Source of the DNA: Dicyema japonicum
Taxonomy: Eukaryota > Dicyemida > Rhombozoa > Dicyemidae
DNA: 64,000 nt
Reading direction: 5' to 3'
Assembly: GCA_011109175.1 (NCBI GenBank)
Contig: RDEW01000034.1
Location: 393,556 to 457,555 of the forward strand
Position 1 is the first letter of the stretch, and the number at the start of each line of letters is the position of its first letter. Below the pieces are notes generated by a model. The model had not been told where the DNA came from. It did no database searches and was given only the letters and a program-made list of their open reading frames with translations. A program made the translations under genes and the position numbers. Positions 46,951-57,581 of the stretch are shown here, piece after piece.

Positions 46951-47684
46951 TTAATTTACTCGTTATTATTATTATTTTATTTTCATTTATTGGGATATCT
47001 GATCGACAAAACACACTAAAACCCTATTTTTACCAATCTTACAAAGAAAACTGTCAAAATTCACTCGATATTGTCGACAATTCCGTCAAATCATTAGTTT
47101 CCAAAATCACTGGGGTAATTTTTTTTTTTTGAGTATAAAATTTTTTTTAACAATTAAACAAATGTCAGTTGAGGAAGCCTGCTGCGTGGATTGCGAACGA
47201 GTTCCCTCGGAGTATGGCTATTCCGATCTTTTGTCTTAGCCATAACCCTTCTCGTTGATCCCTTTTCTTTCTGGCAAGCTGGTGTAATTAAAATTATATT
47301 TTAGCATAATTTTGTGTTGATTAATGAATCAGAATTTGATCATTCACGACTTCCAAGGGTTGTTGTGCAAACTGCAGCTCATGTTTCAGGCTGTGCTTTC
47401 CTTCACAAATCAACGAAAGTAATTATGATCCTTAATATAAGAAGCTCATTGGTGTCTCAGTACATCCTAAATATGGACTTTTTATGAGTTTGAGGGGAGT
47501 TTTGATATTCCCCTACGTGCTGGTCCCTGATTTTGTTTACAAGGAGCCTGTTAAAGTAATCACTGATTCAACGAAAGAGGAGAAGCTGATATTCGAATTT
47601 AACTTCAACTCTAAGACTAATGAGTTTAGGAATATTCAAGAGTTCCAAGAAACGTACTCTAATGAACAACTCCAATATTTTTGA
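46951..47684 (+). CDS. MMACHC: MMACHC-like cobalamin trafficking protein, 5' end missing
   Basis: Exon a (up to 47114) encodes LKPYFYQSYKENCQNSLDIV and DNSVKSLVSKITG. Exon b (47305-47418) encodes SRLPRVVVQTAAHVSGCAFL. Exon c (47442-47684) encodes KLIGVSVHPKYGLFMSLRGV, LIFPYVLVP, FEFNFNSKTNEF and YSNEQLQYF. The order matches human MMACHC from FDRALKPFLQ to RYSEEQKAYF, including the His of QTAAHV and the Arg of LRGV. The protein reduces and dealkylates cobalamins in the cytosol. The b-c intron is 23 bp; the a-b intron is 190 bp (47115-47304) and contains a LINE scrap. Upstream, the reading frame meets a stop at 46940, and about 55 N-terminal residues are not found. AATTAG at 46945-46950 could be an acceptor for a missing exon beyond the family R LINE. 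Either the LINE lies in an intron or the gene is truncated. Confidence 0.75.
47160..47282 (-). mobile_element. LINE family B-like scrap inside the MMACHC intron
   Basis: On the minus strand a frame reads LWLRQKIGIAILRGNSFAIH, comparable to KGWLRAKGLGIDIRYRLYNA of family B. It fills most of the 190-bp intron between MMACHC exons a and b; the flanks are T-rich. The similarity is short (about 12 of 20 positions by eye), so treat it as probable. Confidence 0.4.
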
Positions 47685-47859
47685 CTTCCCACTTCTCAAC
47701 GACCACAGTTTTTATTAAATCTATTGAAATGATTCAATAATGTCGATTATCGTTAAACTAACAAATTTAACGTAAAATCTGTTAAAAGAGTTAAGTTTTG
47801 CCTTCTAAATAGCTAATTCACATGTAATTAACCTACAAAATCAAGTGCGGACTGAGCAT

Positions 47860-48350
47860 ATATTGCTTTTTATTGGGCTAGTTTGCTTTTTAGCTGAAAT
47901 GATGCAGTGAACAAAAAGGAGTCAAGGATGCTATCTGATATAAATTTAGAGACGTTAAACATAACGTAGTCAATAGTCCTATCTAAAACCATGATGAAAT
48001 ATGAGTTCCGGGAATAAAGTGGGAATGCGTTCAATTTAAAAAATTCTCGATTGGACACTCATAATAGATGTTTATTTAAATAAAATTATTCCAAAGACCA
48101 TGGGTAACTAAACTAATTAACTCCTTAATCCTGATTCGTTCCAGAACTTGTCTCCAGGTAACAACATTGTCTCTTTGAAAAAAGAATCGTTGGATTGTCT
48201 TGATTCTGGCCAGACATTGGACGTATAATCTGTGCCTTATCACGAGTGTTCGAAAAACAGGCCCTTTTATAGATCTGTCCTTTCGTAACTTTACCATCTT
48301 TTCTACACTGATTCCGCGATGGACACTCAACAACTCACTTAACAAAACTG
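47860..48350 (-). other. Unassigned minus-strand frames, probably a LINE remnant
   Basis: Two frames read KGPVFRTLVIRHRLYVQCLA and MVLDRTIDYVMFNVSKFISD. Neither shows a diagnostic motif; basic and hydrophobic composition and position between LINE pieces suggest a LINE remnant. Confidence 0.25.
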
Positions 48351-48394
48351 GTCCTATTCACTTCATACGGCCTGAATACACCGAACCCACGCGA

Positions 48395-48690
48395 GAGAAC
48401 CGTGCTGATCTCAGTAGATGTTGAGAAGGCTTATTACTCAGTATACCGGAAGATTCTTATGACATCAATCCACTCTAAATTCAACTCATGGTTGGCTTAT
48501 TTTATCAACGGTGGTGGTAGACAACCAAAAAATGAAAACCACGATACCTTCCAATTGCCAAGTGGTGGAATGGGCCAAGTAGTGGTAGACAACCAAAAAT
48601 GAAAACCACGATACCTTCCAATTGCAGTTCTACAAAAATCATCGTTGTCACCAATGCTATTCAACATGTTTCTCTGTGAGCCCAAAAATG
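48395..48690 (+). mobile_element. LINE family D-like RT fragment with internal tandem duplication
   Basis: The frame opens TVLISVDVEKAYYSVYRKIL (motif A; family D has TVLISVDIIKTFDSVPRKLL), then FNSWLAYFI, and ends AVLQKSSLSPMLFNMF (motif B region). Between them a 45-bp block starting GTGGTAGACAACCAAAAA is present twice (48514-48559 and 48582-48626), destroying the frame. Confidence 0.6.
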
Positions 48691-49012
48691 ACTAATTCTT
48701 ATGTCACATTTGTATAAAGAAACTGAACTGGTTATTGTCAACAAAGAACCGACTTGTTTTGCGCTGACGGACAAAATTAGTCATCGAATTGTCATTTCGG
48801 TTGAAAATTAGAATTTATTTTAAAATTATATTAAGACCAATTTTGTCACGCGGGTGGAATAATTGGTGGATTGTGAACAGTGATGAAATGATTTGACTGA
48901 AGAACAGTAGAGTCTACTGGAAATACACATTTGTTGGTAGAATTCAATAATAAGACTAATAATTTCCTAAGTTATTGGGTTATGAAAATAACAGTCAGTA
49001 ATAATCAAATTA

Positions 49013-50321
49013 TTAGAAATAATAGGATAAGGCTCCGTCTGAAGGAGTGACCTCCATTATAGTTGCCACTCCATGATACAAGTTCTATTAATATTTACAA
49101 TATCAAACGTCAATTCCCTCAACAACTTTATTCACAACATCAGAGTGAAGAATTGCCACAACTGAACCCACCACCTGTCATTCTTGCACCATATACTCCC
49201 TCGAAAGAACAGACAATGTCTTTCAAAGAATCCAATTCCTTACAGTAGACCTCATAATCATCCCTAATAATATTATTTACAGTTTACTTAAGAGAACGGT
49301 GACTTCCACACAAAAGTGATCCCAACTTTCTTAAATCCCCCGTTTTTAGAACTTCCAATGATTCCAAGTATCTATTAATTTCAGAAACGGCATGTCGAGC
49401 TCTCTTTTTGAGTATTAAATGATCATTTAAAGCTAAAATATAATTATTAGTAAAACACTCAAGATTTTCAAGTTTAGCTTGTCTATAAGAAGTAATTCCC
49501 ATAATATAAAGTGCCTCCTTACATTGAGAACGCCTTAAGGCATACTCTGATGTGGCAAGTTCATGCTTCACGTTAGAATTTATAACCAAGACTACAACAT
49601 TAGGGAAAGGAATTCTTTTAAACTCACGTGTTCTTTATGTTAATAAATCTAATACAAGCAATCTATAAAGATCACATTTCCATTTTCTCCACTAAAAGAC
49701 ACCAGTTGGTCCATTATTCCACAAGGAGTTCCAGCAAACACGTGTTCGGCCTTTTGGCATAGTAAGGCTTTGTTGAGTAAGGTTTGGTCATTTTCTAGAG
49801 GACCAAAGATTTTTTCAAGGAATAAATAGAATGCGACTTCTATGGAAGCAGAACTTGACAATCCTCCCCCAATTGGAACGGATGTTGAAATAACAGCATT
49901 AAATGGTAATATTTTATCTATATATATTACTTGGTAGTACCCTTAAAATAAACAAGGACTCCTTTGATGTAATTAGCCCATTTCGGTGTACCAGGAACAA
50001 ACCATTGTGATAAATCAGAACATTCTATAACATGAGGGACATCAACATCAGTGGACAAAGTAATCACTGCACTCTGATCATTATGAGAGGGTGATCCAAC
50101 AACAGCAGTAACTAATGGTATTGTCTAATTTTTATTTATTAAATAACTATAGGAAGAACATATCCGTCATTGTAGTCGATATGTCCTCCAATTAGATTGA
50201 CTCTACCAGGTGCGACAGAAATGACTTTGGGGGTTGTTTTAAAATGTTCTGTGAACTGATTGATTGCCTGAGATTTGACTTGTTCTATTGATGTTAATTC
50301 CCTTTGGTTATATATCAACAT
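49013..50321 (-). CDS. GALK1: Galactokinase, possibly inactive
   Basis: Six exons (50321-50148, 50124-49941, 49917-49656, 49632-49288, 49263-49109, 49084-49013) are split by introns of 23, 23, 23, 24 and 24 bp. The product is about 396 aa (human GALK1 has 392). GHMP motif 1 is [14 protein letters not shown], motif 2 is [15 protein letters not shown], and the catalytic-base region is [39 protein letters not shown] and [12 protein letters not shown] follow. The last exon encodes [20 protein letters not shown], matching the family C-terminus. The enzyme makes galactose-1-phosphate from galactose and ATP. Two oddities: the Glu of GEHTDY, which contacts galactose in family structures, is Gly; and in exon 5, right after GGGF, the frame is off by two bases. 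A 37-bp intron there would also restore the frame but would delete the expected CTVTLL strand. Sequencing error or pseudogenisation are both possible. Confidence 0.85.
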
Positions 50322-50466
50322 ACTTTAATGGCATTTAATTACTGAACGTATCTTTTAAATATAATGGTCATACTAAGGCGTGTCAAACCACATATTCAAT
50401 TAATATCTAAAAAAATAATATAAATAATTTTATTTTTTTGAATTAACCTGGTAGCATCCACTAAGG

Positions 50467-52557
50467 CAGGGGTCTAAAATCAATCCAGATCGATCGTAAG
50501 GGGGTCGAAAATGAAATATTTGGGGGTCGAAAATAAATTTAATATATTTAATCTTTTTCAATTTAAATTAAGTTAGTTTATTTTTAAAGTGGAAAACCTT
50601 TGTTCTTTAAAATTTTTAAAATTACCAGTTTGTTTTTGTTCGTGTATGAAAATTTTTAAAATTACCATCGTTTGGGTCTTCCGACGTCTATGGTTGGAAA
50701 ATATAAAGGATTTAAGGCATATTTGAAAAAAATATGTCCAAATGTGATTCATATACATTGCGTTTTACATAAACAACATTTGGTTTCAAAAGCTCTTTCG
50801 CCAATTCTACATGAAACGTTAAATATAGTTATTAAAACGATAAACAAAATTAAAGCATACAGCAAGTATGAACGTCTTTTTAAAAAATTTTGCTATGAGG
50901 CTAAAGAAACATATTTCCGTCTTGTGCTTCACATTGAGGTTTTAGTTTCCAATTTTATTTTACAGATACGATGGTTATCAAAGGGAAATGCATTAGAACG
51001 ATTTTCAATATTATTTGACACAATCGTAAATTTTCTTACTTCTGAAGGTGATAAAAATTTAGCAGATTTAATTGTTTAGAAAAAGAAAGAAATTGTTTAT
51101 TTGACTTGGATTTTTGGAAAATTTGATGAAGTTTCATTAGAACTTCAGGGAAAGTATGTGACGTTAATAGATTGTAAAAGAATTATTCAAATATTTATTG
51201 AAAAAATTAAGTTATATAAATATATTTTGGAAAAAAGAAATTATTATAACATTCCCGAATTCTAATCAATTGGTCAAACATTTGATGAAGATATTAAAAA
51301 TTTTTTGCAACATTTATTAAGTATAGAAAGATTTGATTCTTCGATTCCAAGATATTCTTGAATTAGAAATTCCATCTTGGATGATTAATCCGTTTTTGTC
51401 AAAGCCAGAAGAACATAAAGAAATTATTAAAGAGGAATTAGTTATGTTAAAATTCAATCCAGAATTAAAACTATATTATAATGATTCACAATCACCTGTT
51501 ATTTTTTGGCAAAATATGAAAGTGAAGGAGAGTTATCCAAAATTGTGGACAGAAATAGCACAATTGCTACTCTATTTTCCGACATCATACTGTGTTGAAT
51601 GCGGATTTAGCATTCTACATCGAATTGTAAATAAAGAACGAAACAGATTGGAAGTGTCCATTAGAGGAGATCTTCGATTAAAAATAACACAAATAGAGCC
51701 AGATATCGAATCTTTGATCAAAAAACACCAGTCACAGGGATCTTAGTATAAATTTTATTATAGATTTATACTAAGATACCAACTTAACATCGAGTATATA
51801 CTTTTTTTGTTTTATTTGATTATTAACAATGAATTCATTTTAGATAATTAACTAATTTTACTTAGAATTAAAGTTTGTCAACCCCATGAGTGCCGATGTG
51901 GCCGGAAGGTCGACTGCTATGGACATCATGCCGTTTCTTGTCGAAAAAGCGCAGGTCGATTCGCTAGACACAAGGCTATAAATGAAGTGGTGAAGCGCGC
52001 CCTCGAGTTGGCGGGATACCCATCCATTCTAGAGCCAACGGGCTTGAGTAGGGATGATGGGAAGCGACCCGATGGAATTACTGTCTTCCCCTTCTCTCGG
52101 GGCAAATACTTAATTTGGGATGCTGCCTGTACTGAGAGCTTTTCCCAGTCGAAACTTTTGAGGTCGGCAATGAAAGCGGGAGAGGAAACTCAAAAATAAA
52201 GAAATACAGCAGCCTCCTAAACCGTTTCCATGTACAGCCAGTAGTCGTCGAGACGAGCGGAGTCTTTGGCCCCAAGACGGTCTCTTTCCTTAGAGCACTT
52301 GGGTGTCTATTGACCAAAGCCTCGAGGGAGCGTCGGGAAACCGAATGGCTTTTCCAAAAGATATCCCTGGCAGTAATCAGAGGTAACAGCCACTCGATCA
52401 TATCCGCTGGACTCTAGAACGATTTTATTGTTATAAATAAATGTTTACTTAGAATTATCTGTTCAAAATAAAAAAGTTTTAAGGGGTCGAGTAAATATTA
52501 GGGGGGTCGAAAAAAAAGTCAAGGGGTCGACGAGTAAAAAAAGGTTGAGAACCCCTG
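50467..52557 (+). mobile_element. hAT transposon (ZBED-type transposase), defective
   Basis: Terminal sequences are CAGGGGTCTAAAATCAATCC at the left and, reverse-complemented, CAGGGGTTCTCAACCTTTTT at the right. They are flanked by a perfect 8-bp duplication CACTAAGG (50459-50466 and 52558-52565), diagnostic of hAT. The transposase remains include IHCVLHKQHLVSKALS, LQIRWLSKGNALERFSILFD and, at the C-terminus, PTSYCVECGFSILHRIVNKE with LKITQIEPDIESLIKKHQ, the hAT dimerisation domain of ZBED5-like proteins. The N-terminal BED finger is absent, stops occur at about 51079 and 51265, and a LINE A piece is inserted at 51871-52443. This copy cannot move itself. Confidence 0.85.
51871..52443 (+). mobile_element. 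LINE family A 3' end inserted in the hAT element
   Basis: It is bounded by a 14-bp target duplication TTTACTTAGAATTA (51857-51870 and 52444-52457). It begins inside the ORF (HECRCGRKVDCYGHHAVSCR, a zinc-like cluster), then RKSAGRFARHKAINEVVKRA, LSRDDGKRPDGITVFPFSRG and KYLIWDAACTES. HVQPVVVETSGVFGPKTVSF and ETEWLFQKISLAVIRGNS follow, with a GTTATAAATAAA tail. The first 110 codons are open; frames change at about 52197. The RPDG...IWDA pairing resembles a PD-(D/E)XK nuclease. Confidence 0.8.
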
Positions 52558-52573
52558 CACTAAGGTCTCACCC

Positions 52574-55401
52574 TAAATTGAAAAATGTCATGTGGCTCGC
52601 CGACGACGTGGTGGCATTTGGAAAAAAACCACACTTTCCCCTATCTTCACGGGTGGACTAATAAGGAAGACCTGCGCCGCTGCAGAGACGTTAAGGCAAA
52701 CCCTGGACCATCCAGAATAGTCTAACTAAAACATAAATGGAATCAAAAACAAGATAATCGAACTTGGGACATTTGTGAAAGAAAATCACATTGATCTGTT
52801 GCTAATTCAAGAGTCTAAACTTTCTCCAATTCACAGTAATTTGCCGTGACAGAATTGGCAAACTTGGTGGGGGTCTTCTCACAGTTATCCGCAACGGCAT
52901 TCCGTTTGAGGACTTAACTAACAGTGCCTACACTATGCTTAAAGGATATGGAAATCTCGAACTTTTGGTTACCAAAGTACGATTCCCAAGACTATCAATA
53001 ATAATTGTCAACGCATATCTCCTACCGTTGAGTTCCTGCTCGTCCAGTGCTCCCAGACTCACTCCTCTCGCATCACTGAAGGATGTGATTATCTGTGGTG
53101 ACTTCAATGCGAAGCACCCACTGTGGCTGACAGGACAAACCTACGACAAAAGAGGGAAGATGATAATTGAGGACCTCCACAGCCTATGTATACTCAACGA
53201 TCCTGCATCTCATACAAGAACACCTACTCGACGTAACGATAAACCTTCTATCGACATCTCATTGTCATCACCGTCCTTGGCCCCACTTATTGACTGGTCA
53301 GTGAAGTATGACACCAGTAGTGATCACAACCCAATATTTTTGGAGGTCAAAACAAGGTCACGGATAAAAGGACAATGCCCAACAATAACTAACTACAGCC
53401 TTGCAAATTGGAAAGGATTCAAGGAATACGTCGATAATTGTATTGGACTATTAAATTTCCCCACTTTTCCCTCCGTCGAACAATTAGTGAAATGGTTCCA
53501 TTATAAACGATGCGAAAAAGAAGTACATTCCTATGGGGAGACAACCAACGTCATCAAAACGTTTCAACACAACGACGAAACATCTGATCGGAGAACGAAA
53601 CAATCTAAAGATGGTAAAATCGCCAACAGAAGAGAACATCAGGAAAATACGAGAATTGAACAGAGATATCGACAACAACATAAAGACAGAAAATGCAAAT
53701 AGATGGACGAGACTATCGAAAGCTCTCTACAAAAACCCCCCAATGCCAAGAGTGTGAAAGTGGATCAAAAACATCAAAAGACCCTCCCCAGAAAGAAAAG
53801 TCGAAGTCTACATAAAACCAGACACTCTGATAAAATATTACACATCTATATCCTACAGGAAGTTTTCAAAAGAACACCAAGTATTCCTGAAAAAGATTGA
53901 ACCGAAACGCTCCGATAACTGGATCCTATTTACTAGTCAGGATGTTCGCAGAGCCATATCTAAGGCCAACAACTCAGAGGCCAAAGGACCAGACAACATA
54001 ACCACATGTGAACTGAAGCACCTAGGCCATCGAGCCCTGGAACTATTAGCCTATATATTCAACCTCTCCATTAACACAAATACAATCCCTGAAATATGGA
54101 AGAAGTCTCTAATCAGACCTATCCGAAAACCCAACAAACCAATAGATGAACCATCTTCCTATCGCCCAATATCTATTCTAAGTCCGGTCTCAAAAATCCT
54201 TGAAAGTATTGTTTTGGAAAAAATAGAAGACTCAAACTCAATACCTCCGACCCAGCACGGATTCCGGGATAACCATTCGACCACAATACACCTTACAACC
54301 CTCACACAATTCATTGCGGAAGAATTTAACTCCCCCAAACCCCAACAGTACTTATATCCGTGGACATCATAAAAACGTTCGACTCAGTCCCTAGGAAACT
54401 TCTAAAAAAGAATATATTTGAAACCAACATTCATCAGAGACTGAAACTTTGGCTTGGAAACTTCCTAAATAGAAGACGAGCACAAGTACTCTGTAACAAC
54501 ATCAAATCAGGATCTCGCTATTTTCCAAATGGAGTCCCTAAAGGCTCCCCACTATCACCCCAACTCTTCAATCTTTACATAAACGACATGCCACAAACCT
54601 GTAATGAAAACTGTCTAATCCTCTCATATGCCGACGATATCATTCTTGCCTCCAAGGACAGAAACATTCAATCAGCGACTCAGTTGGCTCAACAAATGCT
54701 CGATAACTTGGAACTATGGCTCTCGAAGCGGAGACTTGACACATCAGCAGCAAAGTCCTTTGTCACACTGTTTACCACCTACAAGAGACAGCTCTGTATC
54801 GAACCAAAAGTCTTTATGAAGAACGAAGCTATCTCTATTAACAAAACACCGAAGATTCTCGGAGTAACCTTTGATCAGGGACTCACCTTTATCCGGCATG
54901 TTGAAAACAGAGTAACTTCTGCTCTGAAAAAATTAAGAATTTTAAAAGTGCTCTCAAAAATATTTAGAGATCAAACTGGGATCCTTGCCACGATTTACAA
55001 ACAATTCATCCGACCAACGATGACGTATGCAAGTCCTTCATGGGCAATGCAAATGTCACGATCTTCCACATTGAAGTTATCTGCAATCGAGGAGACTGCA
55101 ATAAGGTTAATTGGACCAGATCACAACATCCAACCTATTGAAAATTTTTTAATTGAAATACAACGAAAACTATTAAAGGAGGCTGTTCTACCGAGCTGCC
55201 CTCTATTCCAAATACTATCGAATTATCTACAATCATACAGAAATTGTGAGCCGATGCCATGTCCTATGAGAAGAGCTGTTCAGGATTTTCGACCCCGCCG
55301 GACTCGTCCTCACCTTTGTCGGTCTGGGATCACTTAGTTAGATGAGAACTTTTATTTCTTTCTCTTTGACCCAGTGATCATGGGGGTAGTAATAATAATA
55401 A
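52574..55401 (+). mobile_element. LINE family D (Jockey-like), near full length
   Basis: Flanked by the 13-bp duplication TAAGGTCTCACCC (52561-52573 and 55402-55414) and ending in a TAA microsatellite. The APE endonuclease shows NGIKNKIIELGTF, LLLIQESKLS, VIICGDFNAKHPLW and SSDHNPIFLEV. The RT shows PSSYRPISILSPVSKILE, QHGFRDNHSTT, motif A SVDIIKTFDSV, motif B NGVPKGSPLSPQLF and motif C SYADDIILAS (YADD at 54627-54638). LGVTFDQGLTF, IYKQFIRPTMTYASPSW and a final RSGIT-stop follow. The last 325 codons are one open frame. Breaks: a deletion near 52845 and frameshifts near 53520, 53760 and 54345. A gag-like ORF1 is not seen; the first 160 bp carry no clear frame. Confidence 0.9.
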
Positions 55402-55414
55402 TAAGGTCTCACCC

Positions 55415-57255
55415 GATCCCAAAAGGATCAAAAATAGCCAATTTCTCCCCACCCGATTGGATAAACCCATGGAGTGGTTTCTCGACTTTTGTGCCGAGTA
55501 TCTCTGATCTCATTCCTTCTAATTAACGCTTCAAGATAGTGTAAGCAAGCCCATCTTTATGTACCTCAACGCGCAGCTCTGTCGATTTAATCTTCGAAAG
55601 TTAAGGATGGTTTCTCAGTTGAGATGGTAACCCTTGGACAATTTTCTTGCTTTCGAATTACAATCAGGTTCACGTCTGTTCTTGGGCACATCAGTTTTCG
55701 GCATATCCTCCAGAAATTTGCTTGTCATATGTCCATTATCTCCATGCTACATCAGCACGTAGAATCCAAGAAATTTAAGTTAGCCTCTTCACATTACCGC
55801 TCAGTCTGTCCATGATATATGTTAGTTCCTTGGACTTTCTTTCAAATGCACCTAGGATATCTTCACATTTTGTGTCTTTCATCCTGCTTTGCATGATCTT
55901 TTCATCTATCATTTTTTTCTCACCCCTTTGCCTGTCTTGTTTCACACGACAATCATCTTTTCTTCTCACAGAAGGAAACTGCTTTTCTAGCCACTGGGCT
56001 GTCACCATAGCTCTCTCTGTGACTAGTCGACTCGCTGTTGATAGACAATTTTCCGTTGGTTTGTACCGAACACTTCAAAAGACTATGCAATGTAGGCTAA
56101 GCATTTCTTGTCCCATTGCAATTTCTTTAAAAGTGGACCAATTGTTGACAGTTGTATCATCTTAATGGCCTCCTGGTCTATTCGAACGTTATATGGCCCA
56201 ATTGAGAATCCCAAACGTATCTGAGAGGTGGCTTCAGTGTTAGGATCAATTTTTCCATTGGTAGTATCACCCAATCTCAGAGGAACCTGTATTTGTATTA
56301 TAATATGTTGTCATCCACCAAGAAAAGGATATTCTTTAATATAACCACAGATGGTCTGGAAGTTGCCTCAATGACTTTGTGATTTCCAATCCCGAATGGC
56401 GATATAGTGTTTAGTTCCACTATGAATTTCTTTTAATCCTCCATATCTTTAAATTCACATGAAATGACTTCGGTCCTTTAAACGTGAGACGAGCGTCATT
56501 TACATTTGCTAAGCTCATCGCTGAAATATCAGTTAGTTGCCAACTTTGTTTCATTTAACTCCTCAATTTGGGGGACATCATAAAACTGTTGATTAGAACA
56601 GAATTGATATTCGTCATTTTACGTAATTTTACACTTTTTACACGAGAAGGCTTGATTACACAATTTTGAATTATTTTATTATTAAACCTTCTCAGGGATC
56701 GACCTTCTTACAACCCACAGTTTTCAGAATTGGAAAACTTGTCCCTTTGTATCACCCTTACTGTTCCGCTCGTATACCACTTGAGAGAGCAAATCACTAG
56801 ACAAGACAGCTGTTTTTCTTGATTCCTCTTCGACGTCACCTCCGAGTTCAGAGCCTTTTGAGATAAGATGATTAGTCACTCTTGTAACCTCATCATCATC
56901 GTTTAATTTTCAGTCCATGTCTCTGCTCAATTATCATGCTCTTTAAAGTTTTTTAATCGTCATCGATTGGATTTACGCCCTTGTAGAGACATCCACGTTG
57001 AGTTTTTCTATATAGGAATTTACAACTTCGTTATGTTGCCGTATATACGCACCGCTAAGCATCCTGGTACACCGTGTAGCCATGTGATCCACACTTTTTT
57101 TTGGCCACACCACAATGACTGAAATTTGCTTTCATCTTTTTAAAGAACAGATTCCGATCCTGTATCATGCAGTACATTGCTTCCGACCTTAGACTATTGT
57201 TTCCCCCAGTGAGCCATTCTGTTGATCCATTGATGTCAACATTCGTATTTTCAAA
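55415..57255 (-). pseudogene. Degraded unrecognised coding sequence (about 55800-56640)
   Basis: Minus-strand pieces in order are QFYDVPQIEELNETKLATN, then KKFIVELNTISPFGIGNHKV, PLRLGDTTNGKIDPNTEATS, GPLLKKLQWDKKCLAYIA and MVTAQWLEKQFPSVRRKDD, ending in a lysine-rich helical stretch (QRGEKKMIDEKIMQSRMKDT). Several frames and stops are involved, not repairable with 21-26-bp introns. It could be the gag or accessory part of a retroelement or an old gene copy. The rest of this interval holds nothing I can assign. Confidence 0.3.
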
Positions 57256-57475
57256 TCACTTAAATATAATTAAATGAAGCAATTTCTGATTAGTCTTCTC
57301 CAAATAATTCTTTTTTTGATATTCCTTTATATTGTCAGTGTTCAAGTTAGATAGGTCATCCACATTGTATTTGAGTACAATAAATCTTGCATATGTGTTT
57401 TCCTTTGTTTTAAGGCCCGCAAGATTCCTGCCATTCGAAGACACGTGGAAGATTTTCTCTCACGGTCGGTAAATA
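57256..57475 (-). mobile_element. LINE family B internal fragment
   Basis: The minus strand reads GLKTKENTYARFIVLKYNV (compare VLKQRKTHMTTIARFIALKY at about 40620), then NLNTDNIKEYQKKNYLEK from the shared block also seen at 39335-39420. It stops about 105 bp upstream of the CCT4 start codon, so that gene's promoter must be very compact or lie within LINE-derived sequence. Confidence 0.55.
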
Positions 57476-57581
57476 ATTAAAATAACACTTACTCTTATCA
57501 GAAATTGAGATTAATGTTTTTCCAAAGTATAAATATATATAAAATATAATAAATAAATAAATAAATTAAAAAATAAATCAC

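Noticed and set aside
47162-47239. Short ORF MSVEEACCVDCERVPSEYGY as MMACHC start
   Set aside because: It has no similarity to the MMACHC N-terminus and lies within the LINE-derived part of the intron; the true upstream exon is at 46951-47114.
49109-49150. A 37-bp intron in galactokinase exon 5 that would restore the frame
   Set aside because: It is well outside the 21-26-bp range and would remove the conserved strand after GGGFGG; a two-base slip is simpler. Kept as an alternative in the gene entry.
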